From Scenedesmus sp. ARA3 (Eukaryota; Chlorophyta; Chlorophyceae; Sphaeropleales; Scenedesmaceae): DNA of 62,245 nt. The stretch spans positions 1 to 62,245 of the forward strand of contig RWJK01001939.1 of NCBI GenBank assembly GCA_004335835.1, given 5' to 3'. This document shows positions 36,051 to 47,602 of the stretch, one piece after another. The first letter of the stretch is position 1. Every line of letters starts with the position of its first letter. The position numbers were made by a program, and so were the translations under genes. The notes beneath the pieces were generated by a model that searched no databases, was not told the origin of the DNA, and worked only from the letters and a program-made list of their open reading frames with translations.

Positions 36051-39000
36051 GCCGCCTCTGCAGGGTTCTGTTGAGGAGCGCACCATGGACCTGTCAGTCC
36101 TGTTGATCTGCCCACACCCTGCCTTGCTGCTGCTGCTGCTGCTGCCGCCTCTGCAGGGTTCTGTTGAGGAGCGCACCATGGATCTGTCAGTCCTGGACCT
36201 GTCAGTCCTGCTGAGCTAACCACACACCCTGCCTTGCTGCATTGCTGCCGTAGGGCTCTGTTAAGAGCGCACCATGGACCTGCCTGCTGTCCTGATCACA
36301 GTGTGCCTTGCTGCTGCGCTGCTGCTGCCACCACCGCAGGGTTCTGTTGAGGAGCGCACCATGGACCTGTCAGCCACAGCAGCAGGGCCGCGCGCTGCTG
36401 GGCACGCTGAAGGGTGATGAGGGCAGCCTGTGGTGCGACAACATGAATGCACTGCTGGAGGAGTACGAGCTGCCGGGGCAGCCAGGTGGGGAGGGCCAGC
36501 AGCAGCGGCAGCAGCAGCAGCAGCAGCAGAAGAAGAAGAGGAGGAGGAAGAGGAGGCTGGTGCAGATGACAGTGAAGCAGCAGCGGAGGAGTTTGGTGAT
36601 GATGGGCTGGCATCAGATGGTGAGGAGCAGCAGGGTGAGCAGCAAGGGGGTGGGGAGCAGGTGGATGAGGCAGAGGGGGAGGAGCCGGGACGGGATGAGG
36701 CTGCAGCAGCAGCAGCTGCTTCAGATGACGTGCAGCATTCAGAACAGCAGGAAGAAGAAGGAGAAGAAGATGAATACGAGGACGAAGAAGAAGAGCAACA
36801 GCAGCAGCGCAGCCAGCAGGATCAGCAGGCTGATGAGGCAGCAGGCGGTGAGCAGGGCTAGCAGCAGCAGCAGCGCAGCTTTGATGATGATTACGATGAC
36901 TGTGATGCAGATGCAGATGACATCTACGATGCAGCTGGTGGAGGTAGTGATGAGGACGAAGAAGGTGACAGCAATGATGCTGCTGCCTCTATGAGCGAGG
37001 ACGAAGAAGATGAAGCAGCAGCTGCTGCTTTGCTAGAGGCTGCTGCTGCTGCTGTGTTAGATCAGGAGGAGGCGATTGCAGCTGCACAACGCGCAGCGGC
37101 AGACACAGCAGCTTACACGCAGCTGATGGACGCCGCAGCTGTCGCCGCCGCTTCAACCGTGGCTGCCAGCTTTGCTGCAATGGTAGAGGCAGATGCAAGC
37201 GACTCAGACAGTGGCAGTGAGACAGACAGCGGAGACGAGGAGCAGCAGCAGCGGCGGCAGAATGCAAGGGAGGTGCGTGAGCTGGTGCAGCGTGGGGTCG
37301 CTGGATGCCAGCAGCGCATTCAGCAGACGCTGCAGCAGATGCAGCAGGCCGTCACTGGCATCCTGCCAGCATCGCTGCCTGGCAGAAGCACTGCAGCAGC
37401 AGCAGCAGCAGCTGCTGGTGGCGCTGGTGGTGGCAGCATCAGTGAGGGTGAGGACCTTGATGCCTGTCTGGAGCGTGCCCTTGATCGCCAGCTGGCAGCA
37501 CACCAGCAGCAGCAGCGGCAGGAGCAGCAGGCGGCTTGCAGCTCAGGTGCCAGGTCACAGCCACGCGGCGATGCAGGCGGCACTACCGGCACGATTGCAG
37601 CTGCAGCTGGTGCACGTGATGGAGCAGCTGCAAAGGTGCCTAGCCAGCCAAGCAGCAGCGGTCAAGCAGCGGCAGGCTATGCTGCTGGTGCAGCAGCTAC
37701 TAGTAGCCCAGGGGTTGCAGCTGCTGCTGGGTGTGCAGAGGCACATGCGGCAGAGCCAGCAGCAGCAGCCGCTGTGCATGCAGGACAAGGGGTGACAGAG
37801 GAAGGTACAGCAGATGCAGCAGCAGCAGCAGCTGAACTAGCGAATGGCGAGCGGCAGCAGCAGGGCTGGGCTGGCCGCAAGCGGCGCCGGCAGGCCTGGC
37901 AGCAGCAGTGGGAGGTGCGGCAGCGTGAGCAGCTGGCTCAGCTGGAGAAGGTGCGCAGGCTGCAGCAGCACACTGAAGGGCAGCAGCAGCAGCAGCTAGC
38001 GGAGCAAGATGAAGAGCAGTAGCAGCAGCAGCAGCAGGATGAAGGGCAGCAGCCAGCTGAGCAGGATGAAGAGCAAGAGGCGCAGCCAGCTGCGCTCAAT
38101 CAGCCCGCAGAGGAGGGGCAGAAGGTTGCACAGCGTGCTGAGAAGGCATGGGAAGAGCTGCAGCAGCAGGAGCAGCAGCTGCTGCAGCACCTGCGGCCCA
38201 GTGCAGCAGCGGCTGCAGCAGCACCTCCTGGCAGCAGGGTGGGAGGCCGCATGCCGCTGAGCTCTGTGGGCAACCTCCCAGAGGCACCTGCAGCAGCAGC
38301 AGCAGACGTGTCTGGCAAGGACCTGCAGCAAAAGAACAGAGGTGTGCAGGGCCCTGCAGCATCAGTGGTGGCAGCAGCATTGCCAGACGCTGCTGATATG
38401 GATGCAAGTGCACAAGATGCTGCCGCAGCCAGTGGTGGCGATGCCGGCGTGCCACTTGCTACCAAGGAAACAACATCTCATGACGCGGCAGCAGAAGCAG
38501 CAGCAGATGATGGAGCAGCAGCGGCAGTACGTGCCACCACAGCTGAGGCGAATGGCCACATGGAGGATGCAGCAGCAGCAGCAGCACCAGCAGCGATCAC
38601 CGCTGCATCAGCAGGCCAAGATGAAGAGATGCAGAACGCAGCAGCAGAGGCTGCAGTAGCAGCAGCGCTCAGTGCACCAGCACGCGCTGATGACCCGCTC
38701 TGTGCTGAGTTCACTGTGCAGCTCATGCTGCAGCTAGGCTACTGCTGGCAGCAGACTGATGCGGCAGAGTCCAAGCTGATGATCGCAGCAACCAATGCAG
38801 CAGCTGCAGCAGTGGCGCCAAGCGCTGCTGCTGGTGGTTTGGCTGCTGCCGCCTATGTGACGCCGGCTGCACCAGGTCCTGCTGCCGCAGCGGCGGCGGC
38901 TGCAGCAGCGACAGCAGCGCATGCGGCGCAGCGCTGGCTGCTGCAGTTCAATGGTGGCTTGCTGAGGAGGCATGCCAGGCTGGCAGCAGCAGCGGCAGCA

Positions 39001-39120
39001 GCAGCAGGGGCAGGGTCGGAGGGTGTGGGTGTGGCAGGGGCTGTTGCTGGGCTGAAGGGGTGGAGTGACACGCACCTGGCTGCTGCTGATGTTGCCGCAG
39101 GTGGTGCAACCCACACCTGA
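23417..39120 (+). CDS. RAD5/HLTF-type SNF2 helicase with internal RING, copy 2, with frame lesions (possible pseudogene)
   Basis: Exons run 23417-23527, 23773-24021, 24394-25088, probably 25308-25361, 25444-25605, 25871-26281, 26616-26845, 27259-27361, 27867-27933, 28156-28424, 28646-28802, 29302-29375, 29650-30377, 30649-30698, 31009-31067, 31345-31445, 31678-31698, 31961-32051, 32341-32387, 32571-32760, 32962-33118, 33413-33664, 33897-34076, 34313-34399, 34758-34797, 35060-35147, 35530-35677 and 36340 onward. Motifs in order: Walker A EMGLGKT (29655-29675), Walker B IFDEGQ, motif III RRWIVTGTP, C3HC4 RING CGVCLDAP...CGHVFCKGC (33564 on), motif V GINLTAASHIYLLEP, motif VI QAIGRAHRMGQ. A RING placed before the helicase C lobe marks the RAD5/HLTF/SHPRH group (DNA-damage tolerance, ubiquitin ligase); no HIRAN domain was found. 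A long Gln/Glu/Ala-rich tail ends in TGA. One-base losses (about 24475-24540, 26118-26130, 33897-33910) and TAG codons (27352, 28307, 36859, 38020) break the frame. Confidence 0.75.
25758..25813 (+). repeat. Intronic (CTG)n tract before a helicase exon
   Basis: About 18 CTG units lie in the intron 58 bases before the acceptor at 25870. Shorter CTG runs abut many other acceptors in this gene (29271-29293, 30628-30648, 32318-32340). Confidence 0.9.
26827..27046 (+). repeat. Exon echo downstream of the helicase exon ending at 26845
   Basis: The exon end GGGTACTGTGAAGTTCACGG is repeated as GGGCACCGTGAAGTTCACAG at 26884 and more weakly near 26994 and 27022. The paralogous exon in copy 1 shows the same behaviour independently (13461-13660). 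Confidence 0.8.
28751..29046 (+). repeat. Exon echo of the helicase exon ending at 28802
   Basis: The exon end at 28751-28806 (CCGCTGGGCTTCAACGATGT...GGCGCAGGTGCG) recurs at 28991-29046 (CCGCTGTGCTTCAGTAATGT...GGCGCAGGTGCA) inside the following intron, with deletions that break the frame. Confidence 0.8.
35318..35580 (+). repeat. Exon echo: three tandem copies of the helicase motif V exon start
   Basis: The functional exon starts at 35530 (GCGGCATCAACCTGACTGCT). Upstream copies at about 35330-35380 and 35430-35485 read GCGGCATCAACCTGCTCGCG and GCGGCATCAACCTGACCGCG. Both have disabling changes, including CTGTAG in place of CTGGAG. Spacing is about 100 bp. Each is preceded by its own AG acceptor. 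Confidence 0.9.
35930..36372 (+). repeat. Exon echo: five tandem copies of the exon after helicase motif VI
   Basis: Units with CAG then GGTTCTGTTGAGGAGCGCAC and CATGGACCTGTC start at about 35946, 36061, 36155, 36252 (GGCTCTGTTAAGAGCGC, decayed) and 36340. They are separated by CTG-rich intron-like spacers. Any of the four good ones could supply GSVEERTMDL; only the last leads to downstream coding sequence. Confidence 0.9.
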
Positions 39121-40233
39121 AACAGCTGCTCACTGCATGGCTACACTGAGGTGGTTTCGCTGATGAGTTGGGAGAGCATGGCGTTGTGTATGTGTATACA
39201 CCATGTCATGTGCAGGAATGTAGAGTTGTGTTTCACAGTTGCTGGAGTTGAATGCTGTTTGCGGCAGTTGGTATGTCAGAATGCGGTGATGCGCTGTATG
39301 CCGGCGCCGATGGTGCTGTGTTGGTGTGTTTTGATTGCGTCGCTGCTAGTGTGTGCACCTGAATTTGCGCAGCGCATCACACGCAGTCTCTCCGTCAACA
39401 GCAGGCCGTGGCACAGCCAGCTCACCCAGCATGCTTGGTTGTGGGAGGAGCAAAGGTGCCCTGCAAATTTGTGCAGCCGTGGCAATAAACCATCACACTC
39501 ACCGTTATCATCATGTTGTCGATTGTTTGTATCAAAACGCCACAAGCAACATGCTGCCAGCTGAACCTTGACTGCTGGCACATCTGTTTATGGGGCTGCC
39601 AGCTGCAGGTTGGAAAGGGTTTGATACTTCAGTGGATGGGATGTGGCAGTGGTGGTGCCGGCGACCGATTCTCCGTGTCGACTTGATCGTCATGGTTGCA
39701 GCTCCTTTGTGATCTTACGTTGAATGTGGCTGAGCGCAAGCTTGCCTAAGAACAGGCTGATGAACATCATTGTTGAATGAGCCAAGCTGGCTTCCCTATC
39801 AAGCCAGTCTACCGTATACCAATGGTGAAGTTGGCGATGTCATGTTCCTATCGGTGAAACAGTGTAACAGGGTGCCTGATGCGTGAGATCAGAGCCCAAT
39901 GCTGCCGCCTCTGGAGCATTGTGGGCACTTGCAGGTTGCTGCTGCAGTCGCTGCCAGTGGTCTTGGATGTTATGCGATTGCAGTCCTGCATTGCGGAGCC
40001 ATACTATAGAACTGCCTTAATGCAGACAGCGTCTTGAGTGTCCTGGGTAAGGATACACGGGGGTACTGCTTGGTTCCGCTTGCATGTCTTACCAGACACA
40101 GCCTTGCAACCAAATGAACCAAGTGATGTCCCAGGGATTGCCAATTCCCGGGGAATAACACCACTGCTTAGGTGGGAGACTGCTCCGCTGGGACCATTGC
40201 AACTGCCACAGCAGCTCAAAAAAATGGCACGCA
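39121..40233. other. Convergent spacer between helicase copy 2 and the M3 protease
   Basis: No protein gene is supported. A TGTAA lies at 39863-39867. Around 40110-40200 a stretch faintly resembles the 3' half of 5S rRNA (TTAGGTGGGAGACTGC, CGCTGGGA) but lacks a convincing internal promoter or T-run. Confidence 0.4.
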
Positions 40234-40371
40234 TCAAACCAAAGGCAAGTCTTGGTAGGCAGCATGAGCAAGGTTGGGCATCCAGCCAACAACGTGATCA
40301 CACCCAGCAGCTGTGCCAGCACCAACTGCAAGCCCTTCGGCCTTCGTGTCCGCTGCCGCAGCGAGTGAGTC

Positions 40372-40410
<39 letters not shown>

Positions 40411-40542
40411 TGGCTGCAGCACATCGCAGCCTCCCAGCAGCTGCATCACTGTATGATGTCCTGGCTGGAAGCAGCCACTACGCAAAAGCACAGTCTTCAG
40501 CTGCCTGCCACCACCAAACTCACCATCAACCGCCCCTACACC

Positions 40543-40596
<54 letters not shown>

Positions 40597-42097
40597 GGTT
40601 ACTCTACCAGCAGCGATGCTGCTACTGGTGCGTCCTCGACTCAGCAGCTGCTGCTCAAGCTCCAGCTGCTTCCAAGCAGCAGCAGCCAGCAGCTTCGCCA
40701 TAACATATGCTGCCTTGCCACCCCCCACAGGCCCTGCTGCTGCCAGCTCCTCAATTTCATCCAGCTGCAGCACACCAGGCGGCACTGACTGGCAGTGAAG
40801 CTCACTGCGAACTTCACACACCAGCTGCTGCATCGAGTGACTGTGAACTTGATCATCACCAACGCTGTCTGCAGTTACGTCGGTATCCCATGCTGGCCCT
40901 TCTTCTTCTGCTGCTGTGACTTGTAGGTTGTCTGCCATCGCTGCAGCAGAACTAGAAATTGGTGCATCACCACCTGTCTGACTGACACCTACTGGTGCAG
41001 GCTGCCTTGCTTTACCAGCATCAGCAGCAGTGTGCAGCCGCAGGTCTGCCTGCGCCTCCAGCACCGCCTGGTGCAGCCTCATGCTGCTGCAGCCGCCAGG
41101 CGCGGTCAGCAGCAGCTGCGGCAGCTGCAGCGCAGTGGCCTGCGGCAGCGGCACGCCCAGCCGCTCATGACGGCTCAGCATCTGCAGTCACGCAGTGCAG
41201 CATGCAGCAGCCGTAACATATCAAACACGCCTCATTTTGAAGAGCAGATGGTGTTCGTATCACAGCCTGCATGGTGCTGCCAGGCACAACAGACATTGCG
41301 CGAGATCTCCCCAGTTGATCAGTGAGCTCTCCGCGCCATGCGACTGCAGGCTTCATTGAAACCAGCAGCCACCTAAGATGGTGACCATCATCACGTCATC
41401 ACACTTAACAGTTAATGCACACTCTGCAGACCATTTTCAATGTGGCTTTCAGAATAATAATCTTACAGGTCATGCCATCGCCTCACCATGAGTGCTGCCG
41501 GGTGGCGCGCGTAGTGCTCCATCAGGTGGCTGCTCAGCTCACGCACATCCAGCCCGGCAGCAGGGCCGGCCAGCAGGCAGGACCCAGCAGGGCCCAGCGG
41601 AGCACATGCCCCTGCCGCTGCATCTGCTGCTGCTGCAGGCTCTGCTGCTACACCATCAGTGCTGCTGCTGCTGCTGTTGTTGACAAGGTGCGCTGCTTCA
41701 GCACCGTGTGCGTGCAGATTAGCAGCAGGGCAGAGGTATGACAGTGCATGGCCCAGCTCATGGAGCAGCGCCTGCAATGCAGCAGGACCAGGCAGCATCA
41801 AAGGTGCCGGCTCCTCTGCCTGCTGCTGCTGCTGCCGCTGCACTGCCAGGTTGGCTGTGCTGCTTGTGCGAGTTACTGCTGTACTGCGTTGCCCAAAGCC
41901 TAGCAGGGGCTTTGCTGTTGGGATAGGCAGCCGGATGATCACTGATCCAGGTGAGTAGGCTGGTTGTGATGCAGATATTTGTTGGCTGCTGCTGCTGCTG
42001 CTGGGGTGGCCAGCTGGTGTGGGCAGCTGCAGCAAGCAGCAGGATGGAAAGCCCCAGCCTGCCACCAGCTCAATGAACACATGGCCAAGCAGCAGTG

Positions 42098-42128
<31 letters not shown>

Positions 42129-45100
42129 GCAGTCTGCATCCAGCAGCACCAGATGCATCACATGCTCTCCCCAGGACTGTACACTACCACTGTGCTGCAC
42201 TTGCTGTTGCTGCTGCTGTTGCTGAGGTTCGTCCAGTCTGCCAATCGGCTGTTTGCTGCCCACACCCCCAGCAGCAGCAGCAGCTGCTGCTTCACTGTCT
42301 GCTGGCAGCAGCCTAAGGCCGCAGGTGGCAGCCAGCAGCCCATCAATGCGCTCAGTGAGGCCAGGCAGTGTGAAGTAAGGGGCCACATCCCGCGCCCAAT
42401 CCAGGTCAGATAACTGCTGCGCCTGCAAGGGCGGGAGAAGTTTAAATTTACATCATGTGCAGCTATCAGAATAGCAGGTGCTGTGCGCTTGCAGGCAGCA
42501 GCTGTTTGTACTTCATGATGTGCTGTGGGCATGGAATGCAAGCGCCTGCGTGGCTCACAACAATCTTGTCAACACTGGACATCAACAGCAAACCCTGCTG
42601 ACTTGCAACAAAAAAATAAAAGTAACACACCATGATTGTCACTTTATGCTGCCACTTTCGCCATGCTTGGCTCTCACTCACCACATCCTGTGTGGCATAT
42701 GCCAGGTCCCACGGGTCCAGCTCAGCAGCAGCCTCCACCCACCTGAGCATAGAAAGTCACACAATAATATGAGATTACTCTCAAGTAGGGATACGTAACC
42801 CCCAGCAACACAGCCACAGGTGTCAGCCACTCTCTAACACCTGAACCTCGGGCAGCATGAAAGACAAGCAACACAGCCAGAGATTGCGTGCATTCCCGCA
42901 CCTGCCAGCTGCCCTGGCCCGCCTTGCTGCCAGCTGCTGTAGCTCTGCCACCTCAGCAGCAGCATGCTGACTCAGCACAGGCTGCAGCTGAGTCAACAGG
43001 CCCGATGATGAGCTGGCACTGCCCACTCACCTGCCTGCTGCCCTGGCCCGCCTTGCTGCCAGCTGCTGCAGCTCTGCCAGCTCAGCAGCAGCATGTTGAC
43101 TCAGCACAGGCTGCAGCTGGGCCAGCAGGGCTGCTGCTGAGGCAGGGCTGCCCAGGCAGCTGCCACACAGGATGAGGCCGGCATAGCTGGCGGCGCCGTG
43201 CTCGGCAGCCAGGCGGCGCCTGAGGTTTAGGATGACCGCTAAAACCTGCAGGAAATGCATGGTTACGTGTGGAGCGGTTGCAGAGCACGCAGCCGGGGGT
43301 GCGGCTAGCTGTTGTTACACAGGCTTGATGTCTACCTCTGCAGAGTGCAGCAGAATGTCATGCCGAGGCATAGTGGCCGACAACTACAAGTACTTGCATC
43401 CACAGCAGGCACAGCTGCATGCTCAACATGCTGCGGGGCTGCAGCCAGAGTCCTGCTAAACCAAGCCTACCTGCTGCTGCAGCAGCAGCAGAGGTGCCAG
43501 GCCCTGGAAGTACATCAGCTGCCGCACGCCTGCATTGGGGTGGTGGCGCAGCAGCAGCTGCACGACATCTGCTGAGGCACGCAGCAGCTGCAGCGGCAGC
43601 TCAACTGGCCATGCCACACTGCTGCTGCTGCTGCTGCTGATGTCTGTTTGTAATTGCTGCTGCTGCTGCTGCTGCTGCTCTTCCTGCCAGTACTGCAGCA
43701 GCTGCTGAGCTTGGTCCGTCATGCTGATTGTATCTTGCAGCAGCAGCAGCCCCCCGTGCCCCTCATGCACCTGCAGCTGAACCCCAGCTGAAGCATCAGA
43801 CCCAACCAGCACCCCTAGCATCTCGGCTGCTGCTGCTGCAGCTGGTGATTGTGCTGGCACCGGCTCAGGCTTGCTGTTGGCTGCGGATGCTGCTGCGCGT
43901 TTTAGAACATTAGGCTCGCACCCTGCGGTCAGTGGAGTTTCAACAGCACTGGCAGCAGCTGGCCAACTTACAGCTGCCAGGTCTACCCAAGGACTGCTGC
44001 TGCTGCTGCTGCTGCTGGCTGTGCCGAGCTGCTGCTTGCCTGGGCGCCTGTCCAGCCCTGCCTCTCTCAGCAGCGGCTGCAGCACTGCCGCTTGGTCATC
44101 TGTCATCAGCAGCAGCGGGGCAGCAGCTGCAGCGCTGCCTGTGCTGCTGTTGCTGACGGCTGACAGTATGGCAAGAGCACTGCGCAGCAGCTGCTTGGTG
44201 CTGGCGGTACCGCTGCTGCTGCTGTGGTTGGTGGCTGTTGCTGGCACTGCATCTGGTGACTGCCGGCTGCCTGCTGAGGCTGCTGCAGCATCGTGTGCTG
44301 CTGCTGCTGCTGCTGCCAGGGGTGGCAGCCAGCTGCATGCCAGCAGCTGCCTGCACAGCATCAGCTGCTGCACCAATGCACTAGATGCCCCACTGACCCT
44401 GCCACTGCTGCTGCTGCTGCTGTTGATGTGACTGTCAATGGGGATGGTGCTACTTAGTGCAGCATCCACTGCTGACAGACTCTGTTGCAGCGCTGTCACC
44501 CGCAGCTGTTGCTTGCTTGCTGCGCCTGTGTCTGCAGCAGCAGCACTACCTGCCTGCAGCAGCTGGCAAGCATTGCTGGCCGGGGCTGCTGCTGCTGCAG
44601 CAGCACCTGCTGCCACAGCCAGCCCAGGTTGTACCTGTACAAACTTGACTGCACTTCTGCTGCTGCTGACGCTACTGCTGCTGCTGGGATCAAATGCCAG
44701 CTGTACTTGCTGCAGATCTTCATCACCTTGCAAGGCTGCCGCCCCAGCAGCAGCTGCCGCAAGTTGCCCCATTGTTTGTGCTGTCGCCTCCAATAGCTGC
44801 TGCAGCAGCCGCCTACTGGCAAACACAGGTGCTGTGATGCTGCTGACATGCTGCAGCAGCTGCTGCGCTGCTTGCTGCTGGCTGGGGTCTGCTGCATAGT
44901 CTGCAAAGTAGCCTGCTGGCCGCAGCAGGTTGGATCTGGCAAGCTCCAGCGCAGCAAGCAGCTCCATTATGTGGGGACCTGGCAAATGGTTGCAGGTGCG
45001 AGTGACAGCAGGCGGCACCGGCACCTTGCTGACTACAGTTGTGAAACTGCGCAGCAGGTGAATGGCAGGAAGAACAGCGCCTAGTAATGCAGCATGCGAA

Positions 45101-45294
45101 CCGACATTTAAGACAGTTCAATGGCTCGCCATGGATGTTGCATGTGACCTGGGCTCAAATAGCCTCAGGCTGCTGCTGCAGCACAGCTGGGGGATGCTGG
45201 CTCCCAGCATGCATGACGATGCTGCCTATTAGCGGCATGCGTGCTAACAAGTGCTTGCCAGGTACAGATGTCAGATTTTGGTTGGCTTTCAATC

Positions 45295-45350
<56 letters not shown>

Positions 45351-45721
45351 TGACACCCACCTGGTGCCAGCTCAGCAGCCAGCAGCGCATCCACCAGCTG
45401 CTGCAGCTCCAGCAGCTGCGCATTGCTGCACAGTGGAACACCCGTGGCATCATCCAGAACAACAGGTACATAATCAAAGGTAGAACTCTGCTCTGCTGCT
45501 GCTGCTGCTGATGCTGGTAGTGCTTCTGCGGTTGCTGCTGCCTGCACTGTTCTTGTGTGATGCGTAGCCTTGGTGCGCCATCCTGACGCGTTGCAGCCTA
45601 CGTAAGCACACTGCACGCTGACACACCGTATGCTAGAGTTCTGACAAGAATGCAGAAGAGCAGATGGGGTGAAGAGTGGCTTCTGAAAAGCTGCGGTCCT
45701 GGTCAGCATGGATGGCGGCAT
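40234..45721 (-). CDS. Mitochondrial intermediate peptidase-like M3 metalloprotease, 6 exons, about 1342 aa
   Basis: Minus-strand exons 45721-45361, 44978-43471, 43245-43031, 42742-42682, 42422-41487 and 41181-40234 join in phase to 4029 nt with TGA. The N terminus MPPSMLTRTAAFQKPLFTPS is a plausible mitochondrial presequence, chosen because an in-frame TAG precedes it. Family landmarks are DLDWARDVAPYF, the zinc site LLHELGHAL (HExxH as HELGH, 41762-41748) and the downstream GLDVRELSSHLMEHYA, which carries the third ligand Glu. M3A peptidases of this kind trim octapeptides from imported precursors. The usual length is about 700 aa. The excess is Ser, Gln and Ala runs, mainly in the second exon. 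Thimet-type oligopeptidase is the alternative, but the presequence and SHLMEHYA favour the mitochondrial enzyme. The gene is head to head with the RBR gene. Confidence 0.85.
42900..43160 (-). repeat. Exon echo: duplicated 3' part of a protease exon
   Basis: The exon end at 43157-43031 (LQPVLSQHAAAELAELQQLA, then AARRARAAG and a GTGAGT donor) is repeated at about 43021-42896 with LTQLQPVLSQHAAAEVAELQ and a GTGCGG donor. The copy remains open and could be spliced in as an extra exon. Confidence 0.85.
45296..45350. repeat. (CAG)n tract in the first intron of the protease gene
   Basis: About 18 CAG units on the plus strand (CTG on the sense strand of the gene) begin 11 bases inside the intron from its donor. 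Confidence 0.9.
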
Positions 45722-46142
45722 GGGCAAGAGCTGTACCGCTGCTGCCACCCCTGTCCCTCCTGCTAAGCCACCATTTACTAGCAACAGGCCATAGCACGTT
45801 TGGGCTACTGCTTTGAACAACTCAACGAGCAGGAGCCTTGACGGGGACCTCTGGGGTTGTGGTGAATGGAGAGCAGCTTGAGCCCTCAACCCTGGTCCAC
45901 CTGCTGCATGTGACAATGGCTAGCTGTGTGCAGCTGTGCTGCTTTGCAAGCATACATGCTAGACTTTAGACGAAGTTTTAACCGTTTTCTTCTGCTTAGC
46001 AGTCCCTGTGGCCGATTCCTGTTGGAGTTCAGCAGCAGTTTACTGTCCCTTGTTGCTGCTTCGGCTCTTTTAACCTTTTGATTATATCAACGCACTTGGG
46101 ATAGTGTTAACACAATAGATCGGCTGCAGCAGCTGCAGCAGG
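45722..46142. promoter_or_regulatory. Divergent spacer between protease and RBR genes
   Basis: 421 bases lie between opposed start codons. The part next to the RBR start is relatively AT-rich (46020-46110, with TTAACCTTTTGATTATATCA). No firm TATA assignment is possible. Confidence 0.45.
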
Positions 46143-47229
46143 ATGTCCAGTGACGATGAGTACTATGACTCGGATGATCAGATGTCGCTGGAGGACAGCG
46201 ACGAGGATTATGGCTTTGATACCACTGGCGACGAGGCCGCACAGCGCAAGGTACGTGGCCAGGGCCAGGTATTCAGTTGCCTAACCTCGGTTGCAGGGCT
46301 ATCTCGCCCACTGCTGCACTCTTTCCCTGCCTGCAGAGTAAATACGAGGTTCTGACTAGGGCAGACATTCTTAGGCGGCAGAAGGAGGCTATTGAGCAGG
46401 TCACGTCCATTCTGGGCATCTCAGACGACGATGCATCAAGGGTCCTGCGCAAGTACAAGTGGTAAGGCACCTTGACAGCTGTGCAGGAGGCTGCAATAGC
46501 TGTGCTATGTTGGCTACTAACCCATCTCCTCTGCTGCAGGGATGCAAACCGCGTGAATGAGGAGTGGTTCTCAGACATGGACGCAGTCCGTGCTGCTGTG
46601 GGCATGGTGGATGAGGCACCAGAGCCCTCAGGCAGCTCAGACAAGGTGGGGTGCTGCAGCTGCTGCATGATTAGCAGCTGCAGATAGTAATTGCAAGCGC
46701 TGCTTGTGCTTGGGACATGCTTATGGCCTGCGTAAATGATCAGCAGGCGGCGTGCTGTGTGTGCTGTGCAGAGCAAGCGCAACAGCAACAGCGAAAGCAG
46801 CCGGCAGCAGCATCATATGCCTCCGCATGCAAATCTGTATTCCTTATGCAAAAGGGCAGCTTCTGCAGAGTGTGGCAGTACGGTGCTAACAGCGATATGG
46901 CATGGTTGAGTGGCTGATCTGCTAGCCATGCAGAGATGTGCCGGCTCTGCAAGCGCAGCAGCAAGCAGATGCATGGCAGCAGGCGACCCGAGGCTGCATT
47001 CCAATTGTCGGGAAGTGCACCACAGCAACTGCATCATATACGTATGAGCAGCAACACACACTGGGCCCATATGCAGCAGCAATAGGCCCCTCTTCATCAA
47101 CCTTGGACGCTATTGGCAGCTGCTGCCTGCTTGGGCGCTATCCTTGAGTATGTCTTTGCCGACGTGTCTCTCATGCAGCTGCATATGTCAGACCTCTTTT
47201 GCCAACGCCAGTTTGCACGCTTGCTGTGT

Positions 47230-47263
<34 letters not shown>

Positions 47264-47442
47264 ACCTCATGCAGTGCATGATCTGCTTTGAGGAGCACCC
47301 CCGCAGCGCCATGCGCAGCGCCGCCTGCAAGCACGGCTTCTGCACAGACTGCTGGTCGGGCTACCTAGCAAACGCAGTCAGCTGCGGCCCCACTGTGCTG
47401 GACCTGCGGTGCCCGCTGCCAGACTGCAAAGCAGAGGTGTGG

Positions 47443-47474
<32 letters not shown>

Positions 47475-47541
47475 GGGCGGTGGGGCAGAGGTGTCAGCCT
47501 TTAGGAGTGTGGCTGGCAGTGCTTGCTGGTTGGGCGCAAAG

Positions 47542-47602
<61 letters not shown>

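Noticed and set aside
27352..38022. TAG reassigned to glutamine in the nuclear code
   Set aside because: The RBR gene ends at a TAG where the zinc-finger domain ends, the SnoaL-like gene also ends in TAG, and an NLR stop is TAA although histones end in TAA. Gene decay explains the pattern better, though stop usage in more genes would be needed to exclude it.
40110..40200. 5S rRNA gene or 5S-derived SINE
   Set aside because: Only TTAGGTGGGAGAC and CGCTGGGA resemble the 3' half; the internal promoter, pairing of the ends and T-run are missing.
47545..47599. Poly-Gln or poly-Ser domain in the RBR ligase
   Set aside because: The tract lies between exons 47275-47436 and 47842-47968, which join in phase as in other ARIADNE proteins, so it is intronic.
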